A stretch of DNA of 5,653 nucleotides from an uncultured Clostridium sp. (GTDB lineage Bacteria > Bacillota > Clostridia > TANB77 > CAG-508), in NCBI GenBank assembly GCA_947062645.1, contig CAMSQT010000088.1, forward strand, positions 1 to 5,653, written 5' to 3'. Below the pieces are notes generated by a model that was not told where the DNA came from, did no database searches, and saw only the letters and a program-made list of their open reading frames with translations. Made by a program: the position numbers and the translations under genes. This document shows, one piece after another, positions 5,422 to 5,653 of the stretch (position 1 is its first letter; every line of letters starts with the position of its first letter).

Positions 5422-5653
5422 ATGAATAAAACAGCATGGATATTTTCATATAAACTAAAAAAAGGTGTAAGTGAAGAACAATTTGTAGAATTAACGCAAA
5501 AATTACACGATGAAATTATTTCTAAAGCAAAGGGATTTATTTCTTGGGAACATTACTTACAAGATGATATATGGACTGATTTTGTTCTTTGGGAAACGGA
5601 AGAAGATGCAAATAATGCAACAACAATTGGGAAAGGTAAAGAAGTAACTAATA
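5422..5653 (+). CDS. Small protein resembling the ABM/dimeric alpha-beta barrel family (3'-partial)
   Basis: Seventy-seven codons are visible before the window ends, with no stop. The protein begins MNKTAWIFSYKLKKGVSEEQ, then an amphipathic helix (FVELTQKLHDEIISKAKGF), then strands SWEHYLQDD and WTDFVLWETEEDA. This beta-alpha-beta-beta pattern resembles antibiotic biosynthesis monooxygenase-like (ABM) and other dimeric alpha-beta barrel proteins of about 95-110 residues, in which a short strand, a helix and 'drwv...W.s.e.a' strands recur. That is fold-level recognition only. Many such proteins are uncharacterised, and no catalytic residue can be named. The start is secured by AGGAGG and an upstream promoter. 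It appears to be a separate transcription unit from the acetyltransferase. The remainder, probably 20-35 residues, lies outside the window. Confidence 0.75.
   Translation, partial: MNKTAWIFSYKLKKGVSEEQFVELTQKLHDEIISKAKGFISWEHYLQDDIWTDFVLWETEEDANNATTIGKGKEVTN

Overview
The window is one end of an AT-rich assembled contig. It carries the class I heat-shock chaperone operon hrcA-grpE-dnaK-dnaJ on the + strand, followed by two independently transcribed small genes. The organism is most likely a low-GC Gram-positive bacterium of the Clostridia type, probably uncultured. The reasons are the Firmicutes gene order with HrcA first, a DnaK without the N-terminal-domain insertion typical of Gram-negative DnaKs, strong GGAGG-type ribosome binding sites and A/T-rich codon use. 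No rRNA or other taxonomic marker is present, so the species cannot be named.

The first 54 bases are not biological. They match the Illumina P5/TruSeq read-1 adapter, including an 8-base index, left on the contig end. Genomic sequence begins at base 55, inside hrcA. The adapter is open in the hrcA frame, so a gene caller could fuse it to HrcA.

Bases 56-4694 hold the chaperone operon. HrcA is the repressor that normally binds CIRCE operators, GrpE is the nucleotide exchange factor, DnaK is the Hsp70 ATPase and DnaJ is the J-domain co-chaperone. The genes are tightly spaced (17 nt hrcA-grpE, 11 nt dnaK-dnaJ) except for a 150-nt spacer between grpE and dnaK. That spacer contains two perfect AT-rich hairpins whose GC-rich loops are complementary over six bases. 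This is a candidate kissing-loop RNA element in the dnaK leader, or alternatively a pair of inverted REP-like palindromes. It is the most interesting unexplained structure here. A CIRCE operator is not visible and would be expected upstream of hrcA, beyond the contig end.

A strong intrinsic terminator ends the operon after dnaJ. Downstream are a GNAT acetyltransferase gene with sharply different codon use (one C-ending codon in the whole gene) and the start of a small protein resembling the ABM/dimeric alpha-beta barrel family, cut by the window end. Each has its own sigma-A-like promoter whose -35 box lies within the terminator hairpin of the gene before it, a compact terminator/promoter overlap seen twice.
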